The notes: generated from the sequence alone by a model not told the origin. A stretch of DNA of 64,000 nt from Pyrinomonadaceae bacterium (GCA_019694355.1 JAIBCB010000003.1:620001-684000); one strand, 5' to 3'; counted from the stretch's first letter, positions 1 through 8,043 are shown. Numbers and translations: made by a program.

Positions 1-640
1 AATGATAAGCACGAGCCTTGGGCTCAAAGAGGAAAATGATCCCTTCCTTTCGGTATCGATCGAGCATGTTGAAATTCAGGAAATAGCTATGGAGCGGAGC
101 ACCAGATGCGTTCATTTCATCCCGCTTGAGGCGTGAATTCGCATCTTTTGTGAGCTTCAAGGCCGCTTCCTCGATCAGATCGCCGTAGAGAAGGAGTATT
201 CCGGGGCGAAGGTCGGATCTTGGATAAAGCGCGAGAAACTGTTTCGTGATCTCGATCTTTTCAAACCCGTTGGACGCAACGACGAGCTTCGCAAGCCTTG
301 CTTCGTCGTCCTCTCGGTACGCCCCAAAAACGGCATCTGCCTGCACCCAGCCATAATACTTTGGCGGGACGGTCACCTTGTAGAATGTAACGCCGTCAGC
401 CTCTTTTACGTCCTGTATGCGGACGGCACGGCCACGCTGGATGCGGTGAACAGATTCGGAAAAGAGGCTCGGATCCTTGCGAAGCACAGAAAGCCTTTCG
501 TCAATGACGACCGCGGTCTTTCCGATCTCAGAAGCACGCGTCGCCGTGCGCGGTTTCGACGAAGCCGTACGTCGTTTTTGTGCGTAGCTAGGAAGAAATA
601 GGAACAGCAGGAGAAGCGTGAGAGTGGTGGTTTTCCTCAT
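1..640 (-). CDS. secreted protein with SH3-like domain (3' end cut off)
   Basis: The gene starts at 640 and runs off the left edge of the window without a stop, so only about 213 residues are visible. It opens with a basic and hydrophobic signal peptide (MRKTTTLTLLLLFLFL, then SYAQ) and a short Lys/Arg/Ser-rich linker. A segment at about residues 45-105, ending in YYGWVQADAVFG, has the look of a bacterial SH3 domain. The rest is helical and unrecognised. Its ATG shares one base with the ruvC stop (TAATG), so translation is probably coupled to ruvC. Secretion is inferred from the signal peptide; the exact function is unknown. Confidence 0.75.
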   Translation of the reverse strand, partial: MRKTTTLTLLLLFLFLPSYAQKRRTASSKPRTATRASEIGKTAVVIDERLSVLRKDPSLFSESVHRIQRGRAVRIQDVKEADGVTFYKVTVPPKYYGWVQADAVFGAYREDDEARLAKLVVASNGFEKIEITKQFLALYPRSDLRPGILLLYGDLIEEAALKLTKDANSRLKRDEMNASGAPLHSYFLNFNMLDRYRKEGIIFLFEPKARAYH

Positions 641-1155
641 TATTTGATCTTGAGTTTCTGTTTGGCGGCCAGTACCTTTGCCGCCGTTCCCGCGTGATGA
701 AAATGGCAGATCGCGATAGCAAGTGCGTCTGCGGCATCGTGCGGCTTCGGTGTTTCTTTGAGTTTCAGAAGCACGCGAACCATCTCACCGACCTGAGCCT
801 TTTCGGCATTACCGTAACCGGCGACGGTCGATTTGACGAGTCTCGGTGCATACTCGGCGATCTCAAGCCCGTATTGTTCGGCAAGAAGGAGCGTCGTGCC
901 GCGGACTTGGCCGAGCTTTATCGCTACGCCGACATTCACGGCATAGAACGTGTCTTCGACGGCCATGACATCAGGCGAAAAACGCCCGACGATGTCCGCA
1001 ACACCGTTGTAGATGTTCAAGAGACGACGCGAAAATGCTTCTTTGCGATCCGAACGGACGGTCCCGAATTCAACCAAAGAATAGCGGGAGCCGGCGCCAT
1101 CGACGACGCCCCAGCCGAGCGTTTCGCTGCCGGGATCGATTCCTAAAACACGCAT
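640..1155 (-). CDS. ruvC: Holliday junction endonuclease RuvC
   Basis: RuvC is the resolvase that nicks four-way DNA junctions bound by RuvAB during recombinational repair. The product has 171 residues, a normal length. It begins with the RNase H-fold motif GIDPGS carrying catalytic Asp7. Glu67 lies in AVEDTFYA, and the acidic pair Asp140 and Asp143 in KPHDAADALA completes the active site. No ruvA or ruvB is adjacent. The stop overlaps the start of the SH3-type gene by one base. Upstream lies a repeat-rich spacer instead of a recognisable promoter. Identification is firm. Confidence 0.96.
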   Translation of the reverse strand: MRVLGIDPGSETLGWGVVDGAGSRYSLVEFGTVRSDRKEAFSRRLLNIYNGVADIVGRFSPDVMAVEDTFYAVNVGVAIKLGQVRGTTLLLAEQYGLEIAEYAPRLVKSTVAGYGNAEKAQVGEMVRVLLKLKETPKPHDAADALAIAICHFHHAGTAAKVLAAKQKLKIK

Positions 1156-1193
1156 TTGAGGCAGACGATATCGGAAGCGAGTTTAGCAAAAAA

Positions 1194-1391
1194 GTTACAA
1201 AGTTACGAAGTTGCGAAGTTGCGGAGTTACGAAGTTGCAGAGGAATGTCGCCTGCTTCGCAGGCTCCATTGTCAGTTATCCCGTTGGACGGTCGGGCAAG
1301 CCCGACCGCACTGCCAAAGGGCAAGCCCAACTCTGCAACTCTGCAACTCTGCAACTCTGTAACTTCGTAACTTCGTAACTTCGTAACTCTG
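1194..1391. repeat. large inverted repeat built from 8-bp tandem units, with nested palindromes
   Basis: The left arm (1194-1241) is six copies of an 8-bp unit of the form GTTRCGAA. The right arm (about 1330-1391) is seven copies of the complementary unit (TTCGTAAC / TCTGCAAC), so the two arms can pair. Between them lie two perfect hairpins: GCCTGC TTC GCAGGC at 1250-1264, and CGGTCGGGC AA GCCCGACCG at 1289-1308. The second palindrome recurs at 62568-62587. The 8-bp unit also occurs inside hisS (47494-47523). The element fills the spacer between divergent ruvC and the gene at 1424. Confidence 0.85.
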
Positions 1392-1423
1392 CCCCCTTCG
1401 TAATATCATCAATGGAGAGAGAG

Positions 1424-2362
1424 ATGCAGAATCCCCAAGGTGATATAAGAGCGAGTGATCAGGCCGTTACAAGGCCGCTTTCGAGCATCGGCGTCCTTAT
1501 GGCCGGAGCGATCGACTATGCCGGACTTTTTCCGCCTTCTGCCGTGTCGATGCAGGACGCGGTCGAGAATTATGCCGCGTACAAGCGCGGTGAATATTCG
1601 TGGATGCTCGGCCGGTTCGTCGTTACGGCAGGCCGCCTGAATGAGTTCGCGGCCGAGGCCGCAAAGGTCTTTAAGGCCGGTGAAGAACCCTGGCGTGTCG
1701 CGGTAGTCGCGGGCGAAGACATCGAGCTTTCGACGTATTCCGTGGTCGAGTTCAATTCGGTCGAACGCGGGCGCTTTGTCGCCGATGTGATGGAAATAAA
1801 GACCTCTTCGACCGAGGACATCGAGAACGCCTGCCGCATCGTGCCGAAGACGGTAACCGCGTATTACGAGATCCCGCTCGACCAACGCCTTCCGGAGCTT
1901 GTCGCAACGCTCGCCCTGCGGGGCCAGCGTGCAAAGATCCGCACGGGCGGCATAACGCCTGAGGCGTTCCCGAAAGCTCGCGACATCGTGCGGTTCGTGC
2001 GTGCATGCACGGCGGCCAATCTGCCGTTCAAAGCGACCGCAGGGCTGCATCATCCCATCCGATGTCAGCGTCCTCTGACCTACGAACCGAATGCGGTTCA
2101 AGGGAAAATGCACGGCTTTCTGAATCTGTTTCTGATGGCCGCGTTCGTCCGCGACGGCCGGCACAACGATATGCTCGAAGAGCTGATGATGACCGAGGAT
2201 GCGGGCGAATTCCGCTTCGATCAGACGGGCGTCCGATGGCGAAATGATAACGTCCTGACGCTGTTCCAGCTCGAACAAGCCAGATACAACGGCATACAGT
2301 CCTTCGGTTCCTGCTCGTTCATCGAACCGATAGCCGACCTGAAAGCGATGGGAATTCTCTAA
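1424..2362 (+). CDS. conserved protein of unknown function, beside fumarylacetoacetase
   Basis: This gene encodes about 312 residues. I prefer the ATG at 1424 because a purine-rich GGAGAGAG (1414-1421) sits just upstream of it; an ATG at 1412 is the alternative. There is no signal peptide or membrane segment. Alternating hydrophobic beta-strand and helix pattern, with motifs such as AGLFPPSAV, KIRTGGITPEAFP and FKATAGLHHPIR, suggests a cytoplasmic alpha/beta enzyme, perhaps a TIM-barrel type. That is inference. I do not recognise a named family. The next gene of normal type is fumarylacetoacetase, so a link to aromatic amino-acid degradation is possible. A RAYT element now separates the two. 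Confidence 0.8.
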   Translation: MQNPQGDIRASDQAVTRPLSSIGVLMAGAIDYAGLFPPSAVSMQDAVENYAAYKRGEYSWMLGRFVVTAGRLNEFAAEAAKVFKAGEEPWRVAVVAGEDIELSTYSVVEFNSVERGRFVADVMEIKTSSTEDIENACRIVPKTVTAYYEIPLDQRLPELVATLALRGQRAKIRTGGITPEAFPKARDIVRFVRACTAANLPFKATAGLHHPIRCQRPLTYEPNAVQGKMHGFLNLFLMAAFVRDGRHNDMLEELMMTEDAGEFRFDQTGVRWRNDNVLTLFQLEQARYNGIQSFGSCSFIEPIADLKAMGIL

Positions 2363-2700
2363 AGGCAGAAACCCGACCTGTTGGGAGGGTGCAGAGAGGC
2401 AGAAACCCGACCTGTTGGGAGGGTGCAAAAGAGGCAGAAACCCGACCTGTTGGGAGGGTGCAAAGAGGCAGAAAAACCCGACCTGTTGGGAGGGTGCAAA
2501 GAGGCAGAAACCCGACCTGTTGGGAGGGTGCAAAGAGGCAGAAAAACCCGACCTGTTGGGAGGGTGCAAAAGAGGCAGAAACCCGACCTGTTGGGAGGGT
2601 GCAAAAGAGGCAGAAACCCGACCTGTTGGGAGGGTGCAAAGAGGCAGAAACCCGACCTGTTGGGAGGGTGCAAAGGGTGCAAAGAGGCAGAAGGGTGCAA
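2363..2700 (+). repeat. tandem array of nine 34-37 bp hairpin repeats
   Basis: Nine copies of a unit containing CCCGACCTGTTGGGAGGG followed by TGCAAAG and AGGCAGAAA lie head to tail, with a degenerate tenth copy at 2685-2700. Length differences come from one or two extra A residues in the linkers. Each unit can fold into an imperfect stem: in the reverse strand ACCC-T-CC pairs with GG-TC-GGGT around a CAACA loop. The array starts at the stop of the gene at 1424 and ends a few bases before the transposase start. The units are almost identical, which points to recent expansion. Confidence 0.92.
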
Positions 2701-2705
2701 GAAAT

Positions 2706-3224
2706 ATGACCGACTTCGACTGGGACGACAACGATGGCCCGCTAGCCTACCTGATCACTTTTCGCACTTACGGCACGTGGCTGCATGGCGACGATCGCTA
2801 TTCAGTGGACAGGCATGGCAAGAACATTTACGGAACGTCCAGAGTCCTCCCGAGTAGAAACTTGAACGCAGCGATGCGGGAGAATCAAGCATCGGCCAGC
2901 TTTCTTCTTGACGGCCCATGCCGTGGCGTTGTCGAGCGGGCGATCCGCGAAGTTTGCAGTCTTCGTGGATACCCTCTGCATGCGATCAATATCCGCACGA
3001 ATCACGCACATTCGGTCGTAGCTTCAGCACGTAAGCCTGAGATAGTTATGAACGCGTTCAAATCGAATGCGACAAAAGAGTTGCGAAGAGCAGGCCTCGT
3101 TTCAGTTGAACAGCAGGTGTGGGCCCGCGGCGGCAGCACACGATACCTGTGGAAGCCAAACCACGTCGAGAGCGCGATCGAATACGTGCTTAATGGGCAA
3201 GGGGATGACCTGCCAAATTTTTAG
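2706..3224 (+). CDS. REP-associated tyrosine transposase (RAYT, Y1_Tnp family)
   Basis: The product has 172 residues and belongs to the IS200/Y1 (HUH) transposase superfamily, COG1943-like. It starts with LAYLITFRTYGTWLHGD, typical of this group. The metal-binding HUH motif is His100-Ala-His102 in RTNHAHS. The presumed nucleophile is Tyr160 in EYVLNGQG, preceded by the conserved GSTRYLWKP. Such enzymes cut single-stranded palindromic REP DNA. The start is the ATG at 2706, right after the repeat array; the open frame continues upstream through the array, but that part is only translated repeat. There is no clear Shine-Dalgarno sequence. The product is full length and looks intact. Confidence 0.9.
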   Translation: MTDFDWDDNDGPLAYLITFRTYGTWLHGDDRYSVDRHGKNIYGTSRVLPSRNLNAAMRENQASASFLLDGPCRGVVERAIREVCSLRGYPLHAINIRTNHAHSVVASARKPEIVMNAFKSNATKELRRAGLVSVEQQVWARGGSTRYLWKPNHVESAIEYVLNGQGDDLPNF

Positions 3225-3230
3225 AAGGGC

Positions 3231-3298
3231 GGAGGTCGGGTTTCTGCATGGGACGGCTAGCGCAGTGCACCCTCCCAACAGGTCGGGTTTCTGCCTAC
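3231..3298 (-). repeat. inverted copies of the RAYT-associated repeat
   Basis: A complete reverse-oriented unit lies at about 3267-3298 (GCACCCTCCCAACAGG then TCGGGTTTCTGCCT). A partial one (AGGTCGGGTTTCTGC) lies at about 3231-3245. They begin just after the transposase stop and end about 20 bp before fumarylacetoacetase. Confidence 0.88.
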
Positions 3299-3316
3299 AG
3301 CTGCTGACTTCAATAT

Positions 3317-4645
3317 ATGACCTACGAAATAAACGAAACTCACGACCCGAACTTAAAAAGCTGGGTCGAATCTGCGAACGATCCGAACTCGGATTTTCCG
3401 ATACAGAATCTGCCGTTCTGCATGTTCTGGTCCGATGATGACGAAGATCAGCCGCATTTGGCGGTCGCGATCGGCGATAAGCTCTTCGATCTCTATGGTG
3501 CGATCGGGGCGGGCGTTTTTGGTGAGCGGTTCGAAGATATCGACCTTGAAGACGGTGTTCTGGATCCGACATTTATCGCGAATTTCGTCGGTCCGACGGC
3601 CTTGTCCGAGCTTCGTATCGCGGCGATGGACGCCCTCTCTGATTCGGCCGATCAAAGACTCCAAAATGCGGCAGCGGAACATCTTGTCCCTGCGAGCGGG
3701 GCTGATCTCGAGATCCCATTCACGATCGGCGACTACACCGACTTCTACTGCTCGATCTATCACGCTACCAATGTCGGTTCGATGTTTCGCCCCGATAATC
3801 CGCTGATGCCGAACTACAAATACATACCGGTCGGATATCATGGCCGTGCGTCAAGCATCGTTTTGAGCGGAACGGACATCAAACGTCCTCATGGACAAAG
3901 TCGGAGTGGCTCCGAGGGGCCGCCGGCCTTCGGGCCTTCGAAGAATCTCGATTACGAGATGGAGCTGGGATTCTTTGTAGGAAAAGGCAATGATCTAAGC
4001 ACGCCGATCGGCATCGGCGACGCAGAAAAGCATATTTTTGGCGTCTGTCTCGTGAACGATTGGTCGGCACGTGATGTTCAGGGCTGGGAATATCAGCCGT
4101 TGGGCCCGTTCCTGGCAAAGAATTTCGCAACGAGCATTTCGCCGTTCGTCGTAACGATGGAGGCCTTGGCTCCGTTCAGGACGGCGGCATTTGAACGCGA
4201 TACAGGCGATCCGCAGCCGCTCGAGTATTTGAGCGATGAGCAGAATCGCAAATTCGGCGGGCTGGACATTAACCTTGAGGTTTACATTCAGACCGAGAAG
4301 ATGCGGTCGGAGAATATCGAGCCATTTCGCCTGAGCCGCTCGAACACAAAGGACCTTTATTGGACGATCGGGCAGATGCTGACGCACCACGCATCGAACG
4401 GCTGTAATTTACAGGTTGGCGATCTGCTTGCGACCGGTACGGTAAGCGGCAAGGAAAAAGACGAACGCGGCTGCCTTCTCGAATTGACATGGCGAGGCAA
4501 AGATCCGATCGATCTGCCGTCCGGCGAGCAGCGGCGATTTCTGGAAGATGGAGACGAGATCATTATGAAGGGCTTTTGCGAGCGGGAAGGTTTCCGACGC
4601 ATCGGGCTCGGCGAATGTCGCGGGCGCATCATACCCGCGAATTGA
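3317..4645 (+). CDS. fahA: fumarylacetoacetase
   Basis: This is the last step of tyrosine/phenylalanine catabolism, hydrolysing fumarylacetoacetate to fumarate and acetoacetate in the cytoplasm. The 442-residue length fits the family. The N-terminal SH3-like domain is followed by DYTDFY (139-144), the YHATNVG segment with the candidate catalytic His149, and GYHGRASS (173-180). The metal-binding acidic stretch YEMELGFFVGKGN comes next, then the C-terminal LLATGTVSGKE. The ATG at 3317 follows the repeat zone directly and lacks a strong ribosome site. Homogentisate dioxygenase is not in the window. Confidence 0.95.
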   Translation: MTYEINETHDPNLKSWVESANDPNSDFPIQNLPFCMFWSDDDEDQPHLAVAIGDKLFDLYGAIGAGVFGERFEDIDLEDGVLDPTFIANFVGPTALSELRIAAMDALSDSADQRLQNAAAEHLVPASGADLEIPFTIGDYTDFYCSIYHATNVGSMFRPDNPLMPNYKYIPVGYHGRASSIVLSGTDIKRPHGQSRSGSEGPPAFGPSKNLDYEMELGFFVGKGNDLSTPIGIGDAEKHIFGVCLVNDWSARDVQGWEYQPLGPFLAKNFATSISPFVVTMEALAPFRTAAFERDTGDPQPLEYLSDEQNRKFGGLDINLEVYIQTEKMRSENIEPFRLSRSNTKDLYWTIGQMLTHHASNGCNLQVGDLLATGTVSGKEKDERGCLLELTWRGKDPIDLPSGEQRRFLEDGDEIIMKGFCEREGFRRIGLGECRGRIIPAN

Positions 4646-4678
4646 CACTGACAGAGAAACAAAAAGGTGGAGAAATAT

Positions 4679-5284
4679 ATGTTCAAGAAAATATTCGCGA
4701 TCGGCATGGTCGCGGCTCTCTGGGTCGCGGCGTACGCGGCCGTTCCGATGACGACGGATTCGGCTCACTCGAACGTGAGCTTCAGCCTGCCGATCATGGG
4801 CGGCATGTCGAAAGTTACAGGCAAGTTCGGCAATTTTACGGCCGACATCAATTTTGACGAAAAGGACATCACGAGATCTTCGGTCGTTGCGAAGATCAAG
4901 ACCGACAGCATCAGCACGGGCATCGGCGCACGCGATAATCACCTGAAGACGGCGGATTTCTTTGATGCCGAAAAATATCCTGAGATCACGTTCACGAGCA
5001 AAAAGGTCGAGAAAAAGGGCGGAAAGTATATTCTGACGGGTGATTTTTCGATGCACGGCGTAACGAAAGAGATCTCCTTCCCGTTCACGATCCACGGCAA
5101 CTGTGCCGATAAAAAGGCTGCGTCGGTCGCACCGCCATGCGGTTTCAAGGCAAAGCTTCAGCTCAACCGAAAGGATTACGGCATCGCATACGAACGCAAG
5201 GATAACCTTGATTTTATGGGCGACGTCGTCGATGTCGATCTCGAGCTCCTGACCCGAACGCCGCCGGCTCCAAAGGCGAACTAG
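4679..5284 (+). CDS. YceI family periplasmic protein
   Basis: YceI proteins are secreted lipocalin-like barrels that bind isoprenoid or amphiphilic ligands. The product has 201 residues from the ATG at 4679, placed by the upstream AAAAAGGTGGAG ribosome site; an in-frame GTG at 4667 overlaps that site and is less likely. A signal peptide (about 1-21, ending AAYAA) precedes the family pattern: TDSAHSNVSFSLPIMGG, GKFGNFTADINFD, DNHLKTADFFDAEKYPEITF, and the final FMGDVVDVDLEL. It lies 33 bp after fumarylacetoacetase and may share its transcript. Ligand and role are not shown. Confidence 0.93.
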   Translation: MFKKIFAIGMVAALWVAAYAAVPMTTDSAHSNVSFSLPIMGGMSKVTGKFGNFTADINFDEKDITRSSVVAKIKTDSISTGIGARDNHLKTADFFDAEKYPEITFTSKKVEKKGGKYILTGDFSMHGVTKEISFPFTIHGNCADKKAASVAPPCGFKAKLQLNRKDYGIAYERKDNLDFMGDVVDVDLELLTRTPPAPKAN

Positions 5285-5292
5285 CTTGCGAC

Positions 5293-5895
5293 GTGGAGTT
5301 TGACGCATTCATCTTGATCGGCGGGCGGTCTTCCCGATTTGGTTCGGACAAGGCGCTCGCCGATCTCGGTTCGGTCACTCTGGCCGAAAATGCCGCCCGA
5401 TTGCTCGGCGATATTCCGGAATGCAAAGATATTACATTTGTGGCGGCGAATGAAACGCAGTTTGCAGGGGCAGAAATGCCCCAAAACGTCATCGCAGACA
5501 AAAATCCGGGCCGTGGCTCGTGGAGCGGCTTTCAAACGGCTCTATCGGCCTCTAAACGCGAAATGACGTTCGTCCTCGCCTGCGACCTGCCGCTTTTGAG
5601 CAAAAACCTTCTTGAAAGGCTCGTAAAAGCAGCCTCTGACGCAAATGCCATCGCGGCCGTGCCGCTCCAGCCTGATGGCCGTCTTCAGCCGCTCTGCGGC
5701 ATGTACCGAACAATTCCCGTGTTAAAAGCTGTCGAAGAGACCATTGGCACAGCAGAACATTTGCCTTCGCTGATCTCTTTTGTCCGCGAACTCGGATCAA
5801 CGATAGTAGGACCATCGGAAAATACCTCGCCGGACGAATTCCTCAATGTGAACACCCGCGAAGACCTCGAAAAAGCTAAGTTTCTCCGCTCGTAA
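5293..5895 (+). CDS. mobA: molybdenum cofactor guanylyltransferase (MobA-like)
   Basis: MobA attaches GMP to molybdopterin to make the dinucleotide cofactor. The 200-residue product begins at a GTG (5293), eight bases after yceI. It has the nucleotide-binding loop LIGGRSSRFGSDKAL (about 7-21), the metal-binding CDLPLL, PLCGMYR and the C-terminal FLNVNTREDLEKAK. The usual GPLAG segment reads NPGRGSWSG here, a mild departure. No other molybdopterin genes are nearby, so a related nucleotidyltransferase cannot be fully excluded. Confidence 0.85.
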   Translation: MEFDAFILIGGRSSRFGSDKALADLGSVTLAENAARLLGDIPECKDITFVAANETQFAGAEMPQNVIADKNPGRGSWSGFQTALSASKREMTFVLACDLPLLSKNLLERLVKAASDANAIAAVPLQPDGRLQPLCGMYRTIPVLKAVEETIGTAEHLPSLISFVRELGSTIVGPSENTSPDEFLNVNTREDLEKAKFLRS

Positions 5896-5929
5896 TTCCA
5901 CCCCGGCAAGTTGTAAAATAGAACTAACG

Positions 5930-7339
5930 GTGATCGAGGACCATTTCGACAAACTTCATGAAGAATGCGGCATCTTCGGCCTTTTTGGGCACGAAGAGGC
6001 GGCAACGCTGACGCAGCTCGGGCTCTTTGCCCTTCAGCATCGCGGGCAGGAGGCCTGCGGCATTGTCTCGACCGACGGAGAGGATTTCTTTGAACATCGG
6101 GCAAACGGCCTTGTGGCCGACGTGCTGATCGCTTCGGTCCTTGCGAAACTACATGGTTCGGCGGCCATCGGCCACACACGTTATTCCACAGCAGGAAAGA
6201 ACACGATCAAGGAAGTGCAGCCGTTCTCGGTCACGTGTCAGCACGGCAAGATCGCGGTCTGCCACAACGGAAATCTGCCATTTGCTGACGCACGCCGCCG
6301 CGAACTCGAACGCGACGGTGCGATATTCTCCTCAACGTCCGATACTGAAACGATCCTGCACGGAATTGCCCGGGCGTCCGGTTCGACCGCTCTTGATGCG
6401 ATACGTGAGGTCGTGCGCGTGACGGAAGGCGCGTTCTCGCTGCTGTTTCTCACGCCCGAAGCGCTGATAGCGGTTCGCGATCCGTATGGATTTCGGCCGC
6501 TGGTCCTCGGTAAATATAAGGACGCGTGGTGCGTTGCATCCGAAACCTGTGCATTCGACCTGATCGACGCCGAATACCTGCGCGAGATCGCTCCGGGTGA
6601 GATGCTCGTCGTTACAAAGGACGGCATCGATTCGAGCTTTCCCTTTGAGGAAAAGAAACACGCAGTTTGCACGTTCGAACACGTTTATTTCTCGCGACCT
6701 GATTCGATCATCTTCGGAAAGTCCGTTAACGAATCCCGCCATAAGATGGGCAAACAGCTTGCCCTCGAACACGCTGTCGAAGCCGACATCGTCGTGCCCG
6801 TGCCCGATTCGGGCGTTGCGGCAGCTATTGGATATTCGGCTCAGTCGGGGATAAATTATCGACAGGCGATCATCCGAAACCACTATGTCGGCCGCACGTT
6901 CATCGAGCCGTCGCAATCGATACGTTCATTCGGCGTGCGTCTAAAACTCAACCCGATCAAGGATCTCATCCAAGGGCGACGTGTCGTACTCGTTGATGAT
7001 TCGATCGTTCGCGGCACCACGTCGAAGAAGATCGTGCAGATGGTTCGCGATGCCGGAGCAAGCGAGGTTCATATGCGCATCTCGTGTCCGCCGACCGCTC
7101 ATTCCTGTTATTACGGCGTTGATACGCCGCATCGCAAAGACCTCATCGCCTCGCGTATGAGCATCGAAGAGACCTGCCGATATATCGGCGCCGATACGCT
7201 CGGCTATCTCTCGCTCGAAGGAATGCTCAAGGCCGTCGGCCTCGATGAAGACTCGTCCTGCACCGCCTGCTGGACAGGCAAATACCCAACCCTCATCGCC
7301 AACGGCGAAAAAAGGCTAAAGGCTAAAGGCTCCCCGTAA
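5930..7339 (+). CDS. purF: amidophosphoribosyltransferase
   Basis: PurF carries out the first committed step of purine synthesis (PRPP + glutamine to phosphoribosylamine). The 469-residue product starts at a GTG at 5930 with a short propeptide before the nucleophile Cys13 (HEECGIFG). The glutaminase domain has QHRGQEACGI and GHTRYST. The phosphoribosyltransferase motif VVLVDDSIVRGTT lies at about 345-358. Cysteines in VCTFEH, SCPPTAHSC and SSCTACW match the iron-sulfur-binding Bacillus-type enzyme. No Shine-Dalgarno site is evident. No other pur genes are adjacent. Confidence 0.97.
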   Translation: MIEDHFDKLHEECGIFGLFGHEEAATLTQLGLFALQHRGQEACGIVSTDGEDFFEHRANGLVADVLIASVLAKLHGSAAIGHTRYSTAGKNTIKEVQPFSVTCQHGKIAVCHNGNLPFADARRRELERDGAIFSSTSDTETILHGIARASGSTALDAIREVVRVTEGAFSLLFLTPEALIAVRDPYGFRPLVLGKYKDAWCVASETCAFDLIDAEYLREIAPGEMLVVTKDGIDSSFPFEEKKHAVCTFEHVYFSRPDSIIFGKSVNESRHKMGKQLALEHAVEADIVVPVPDSGVAAAIGYSAQSGINYRQAIIRNHYVGRTFIEPSQSIRSFGVRLKLNPIKDLIQGRRVVLVDDSIVRGTTSKKIVQMVRDAGASEVHMRISCPPTAHSCYYGVDTPHRKDLIASRMSIEETCRYIGADTLGYLSLEGMLKAVGLDEDSSCTACWTGKYPTLIANGEKRLKAKGSP

Positions 7340-7348
7340 AGAAAATCA

Positions 7349-7393
7349 TTGACATTTGATGAGAGTGTCTTACAATGTATACGAGGTAAGACA
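7349..7393 (+). promoter_or_regulatory. promoter and palindromic operator of the toxin-antitoxin operon
   Basis: A -35 box TTGACA (7349-7354) and a -10 box TACAAT (7371-7376) are separated by 16 bp. A perfect inverted repeat, TGTCTTAC (7366-7373) and GTAAGACA (7386-7393), with a small GTATAC palindrome between the arms, covers the -10 box and ends at the base before the antitoxin ATG. GAGG at 7383-7386 is the ribosome site. Antitoxins of this type usually repress their own operon, so I infer this is the autoregulatory site. Confidence 0.82.
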
Positions 7394-7636
7394 ATGGAAA
7401 CAACGCTTACAACAAAAGGTCAGGTCGTCATTCCAGCCGCCGTTAGACAGCGGCTTGGAATTAAGGCGGGCACAAGCTTGCATGTCGAGGTCGATGAGGC
7501 GGACTCGCGGATAATTCTCAGACCGGTCACACGCCGGTATATCCACAGTCTGAGCGGGCGATTCAAGGGCAAGGGCCTGCTTGAAGAGCTCGTGGCGGAG
7601 AGAAAAAAGGAAAAAGTGCGCGATGAAAGACGATAA
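7394..7636 (+). CDS. AbrB/MazE-type antitoxin
   Basis: The 80-residue protein starts with the SpoVT/AbrB swapped-hairpin signature METTLTTKGQVVIPAAVRQRLGI split over about residues 1-23, followed by GTSLHVEVD. The C-terminal part (RYIHSLSGRFKGKGLLEELVAERKK) is the region that would wrap the toxin. The ATG at 7394 is chosen because the operator ends directly before it and GAGG is correctly spaced. It overlaps the toxin gene by 14 bp. Expected role: neutralise the PIN toxin and repress the operon. Confidence 0.93.
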   Translation: METTLTTKGQVVIPAAVRQRLGIKAGTSLHVEVDEADSRIILRPVTRRYIHSLSGRFKGKGLLEELVAERKKEKVRDERR

Positions 7637-8033
7637 GCCGATCGTTCTGGACTCATGGGCAATCTTGGCTTATTTCAACGGTGAGGCGCCCGCCGCCGAC
7701 ATCGCCAACGTCATCTCTGACGCAAAGGAGAATGGAATTCCGCTGTTGATGTCAGTCGTCAACGTCGGGGAAGTGTGGTACATAATCGCTCGCCGGATAT
7801 CTCCCTCCGACGCTGACGAAGCCTTGGATCTGCTCGATGAGTTCGGGATCAGGTTCATCGAAGTCGACATAGACCTTGCTAGAGTCGCCGCTAGTTTCAA
7901 GGTAAGTGGCAATATCTCATACGCAGACTGCTTTGCAGCGGCACTTGCCGAGAAACGCAATGCCATTCTTATAACCGGCGATCGAGAATTTACGCAGTTT
8001 GAGGAGCGGATCAAGATCCATTTTATGGGCTGA
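7623..8033 (+). CDS. vapC: VapC-type PIN-domain toxin
   Basis: This 136-residue PIN-domain ribonuclease has all acidic active-site positions: Asp10 (VLDSWA), Glu50 (VVNVGEVWY), Asp102 (SYADCFAAALA) and Asp120 (LITGDREF). The ATG at 7623 lies inside the end of the antitoxin gene, the usual coupled arrangement. VapC toxins cleave tRNA or rRNA when free of antitoxin. The target of this one cannot be read from sequence. It looks intact. Confidence 0.94.
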   Translation: MKDDKPIVLDSWAILAYFNGEAPAADIANVISDAKENGIPLLMSVVNVGEVWYIIARRISPSDADEALDLLDEFGIRFIEVDIDLARVAASFKVSGNISYADCFAAALAEKRNAILITGDREFTQFEERIKIHFMG

Positions 8034-8043
8034 CTACCGTCCG

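Larger units (their letters stand above)
2363..3298 (+). mobile_element. RAYT transposase with flanking REP-like repeats
   Basis: The unit comprises the nine-copy direct array (2363-2700), the Y1 transposase gene (2706-3224), and one full plus one partial repeat in inverted orientation downstream (3231-3298). A single-copy tyrosine transposase bracketed by inverted palindromic repeats is the known layout of REP/RAYT systems. I see no target-site duplication or insertion-sequence termini. Whether the whole cassette moves is not shown. Confidence 0.7.

Noticed and set aside
2363-2700. CRISPR array
   Set aside because: Linkers between repeats are not unique spacers but A-run variants of the same unit, and no cas gene is near.
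1409-2731. Open frame of 440 residues on the minus strand opposite the gene at 1424 and its repeat array
   Set aside because: Its N-terminal third is only translated tandem repeat, and the rest is antisense to a well-formed gene.
4409-5308. Minus-strand frame of 299 residues
   Set aside because: Antisense to fumarylacetoacetase and yceI; no ribosome site or family motif.
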